Shown piece by piece: positions 5,096 through 5,590 of a stretch of 5,590 bases of DNA. Every line of letters begins with the position of its first letter. The stretch's first letter is position 1. The position numbers were made by a program, and so were the translations under genes. This DNA comes from Chloroflexota bacterium. GTDB lineage: Bacteria; Chloroflexota; Anaerolineae; Aggregatilineales; UBA2796. The stretch covers positions 1 through 5,590 of the forward strand of contig RFIM01000124.1 of assembly GCA_003695215.1 (NCBI GenBank). The letters are read 5' to 3'. The notes beneath the pieces were generated by a model, which had not been told where the DNA came from, did not search any database, and was given only the letters and a program-made list of their open reading frames with translations.

Positions 5096-5590
5096 CTAGG
5101 CTGCGCCTTTGGACTTGCGCGACTTGCGTGGCTTTTGAGTCGGCGCCGCGGTATCGGCTTTAGCGGCACGGCGCGGCAGCTTCGCCTTTGAGGTGCTATC
5201 CGCTTGGCGTTTCTGAGCCAGCAGATCGAGCGCCTGCGCTAAAGTGAGCTTTTCGGGCGCGATTTCAGACGGCAGCTTGACGTTCAGTTTGCCATGCTTG
5301 ATGTACAAGCCATACGGCCCGTCCATCAGCGCGATAGGCGCCTGATCCTCAGGATGCAGGCCTAGCTCGCGGATAGGCGCGATTTTCCTACGCGCACGGG
5401 CTGCGCCTTTGGGCTGGTTGAGCAGCTCTAGGGCGCGCTCTAGATCGATCGTCAGCACGTCATCGCTTGAGCTGAGCGAACGGAATTCGTCGCCGTGGCG
5501 CACATACGCGCCAAAACGCCCGACGCCTGCGCTGATCGGCTTGCCCGTCTGTGGATGCGCGCCGAGTGTCCGTGGCAAGCTCAGCAAGCC
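5096..5590 (-). CDS. topA: DNA topoisomerase I, C-terminal part (5' end outside window)
   Basis: The last 164 residues of a type IA topoisomerase, which relaxes negative supercoils through a transient single-strand break. The catalytic Toprim and active-site tyrosine domains lie beyond the right edge; the frame is open to position 5590, so the internal TTG at 5587 is not a start. What remains are two Toprim_C-type DNA-binding repeats. The first has LPRTLGAHPQTG and GRFGAYVRHGDEF, the second has IRELGLHPEDQ and DGPYGLYIKHGKL; each ends in a leucine-rich helix (LERALELL, LAQALDLL). After them comes a Lys/Arg/Ala-rich tail of about 37 residues (nt 5209-5099), like the basic tails of actinobacterial and chloroflexal TopA, which lack the zinc ribbons of the E. 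coli enzyme. It converges on the permease gene with 15 nt between the stops. Assignment is confident from the repeats alone. Confidence 0.92.
   Translation of the reverse strand, partial: GLLSLPRTLGAHPQTGKPISAGVGRFGAYVRHGDEFRSLSSSDDVLTIDLERALELLNQPKGAARARRKIAPIRELGLHPEDQAPIALMDGPYGLYIKHGKLNVKLPSEIAPEKLTLAQALDLLAQKRQADSTSKAKLPRRAAKADTAAPTQKPRKSRKSKGAA
5210..5374 (-). other. Toprim_C-type repeat, last, of topA
   Basis: The second protein-level copy, about 55 residues from IRELGLHP through G-x-Y-G-x-Y-x-x-H-G to LAQALDLLAQK. It is separated from the previous copy by a short basic linker (GAARARRKIAP) and followed by the Lys-rich tail. Confidence 0.85.
5417..5578 (-). other. Toprim_C-type repeat, first in window, of topA
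   Basis: A protein-level repeat of about 54 residues running from LPRTLG through G-x-F-G-x-Y-x-x-H-G to LERALELLN. It is a DNA-binding module of the topoisomerase C-terminal domain. Further copies may lie outside the window. Confidence 0.85.

Noticed and set aside
5082..5096. GCCG/CGGC stem between permease and topA as a terminator
   Set aside because: Only 4 bp with a 7-nt loop and no T-run on either strand.
4615..5163. Second plus-strand frame (182 codons) overlapping the permease and topA
   Set aside because: The product is extremely Arg-rich, a typical shifted-frame shadow of a GC-rich membrane protein gene, and it runs into the end of topA on the other strand.

Overview
The window reads as ordinary chromosomal bacterial DNA, GC-rich (roughly 60% by eye) and densely coded, with seven protein genes (two cut by the window edges) and no RNA gene, mobile element or CRISPR array that I can see. 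The best taxonomic guess is a member of the Chloroflexota. This rests on three things: a topoisomerase I that ends in Toprim_C-type repeats plus a basic tail rather than zinc ribbons, a GT9 glycosyltransferase with a long basic N-terminal extension and a CxxC...C tail, and two GT4 enzymes of the kind common in that phylum. It is inference from family recollection, not a database result.

Left part (1-2791, + strand): a surface-glycan operon fragment. It holds the C-terminal end of a GT4 glycosyltransferase, a complete GT4 glycosyltransferase (29 nt gap), and a complete GT9 (heptosyltransferase-like) glycosyltransferase whose likely start lies 38 nt inside the previous gene. These would add sugars one after another to a cell-surface or exported glycan; acceptors and sugars cannot be read from the sequence.

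Middle part (2788-4149, - strand): a two-gene unit read leftward from a good sigma-A-type promoter at 4181-4210. The first gene is a 260-aa GNAT acetyltransferase with a degenerate N-terminal domain. After 72 nt comes a 168-aa membrane-anchored, probably extracytoplasmic protein of unknown function. Its stop codon overlaps that of the GT9 gene tail to tail by 4 nt.

Right part (4150-5590): a 157-nt divergent intergenic region, with palindromes around the acetyltransferase promoter and a strong 9-bp inverted repeat nearer the next gene, leads into a TauE/SafE-family permease on the + strand. This converges, with only 15 nt between stops, on the 3' end of topA (- strand), which runs out of the window.

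I found no clear novel multi-gene system. The items most worth a second look are the structured divergent intergenic region, the anchored protein of unknown function, and the real role of the GT9 enzyme in what may be an organism without lipopolysaccharide.
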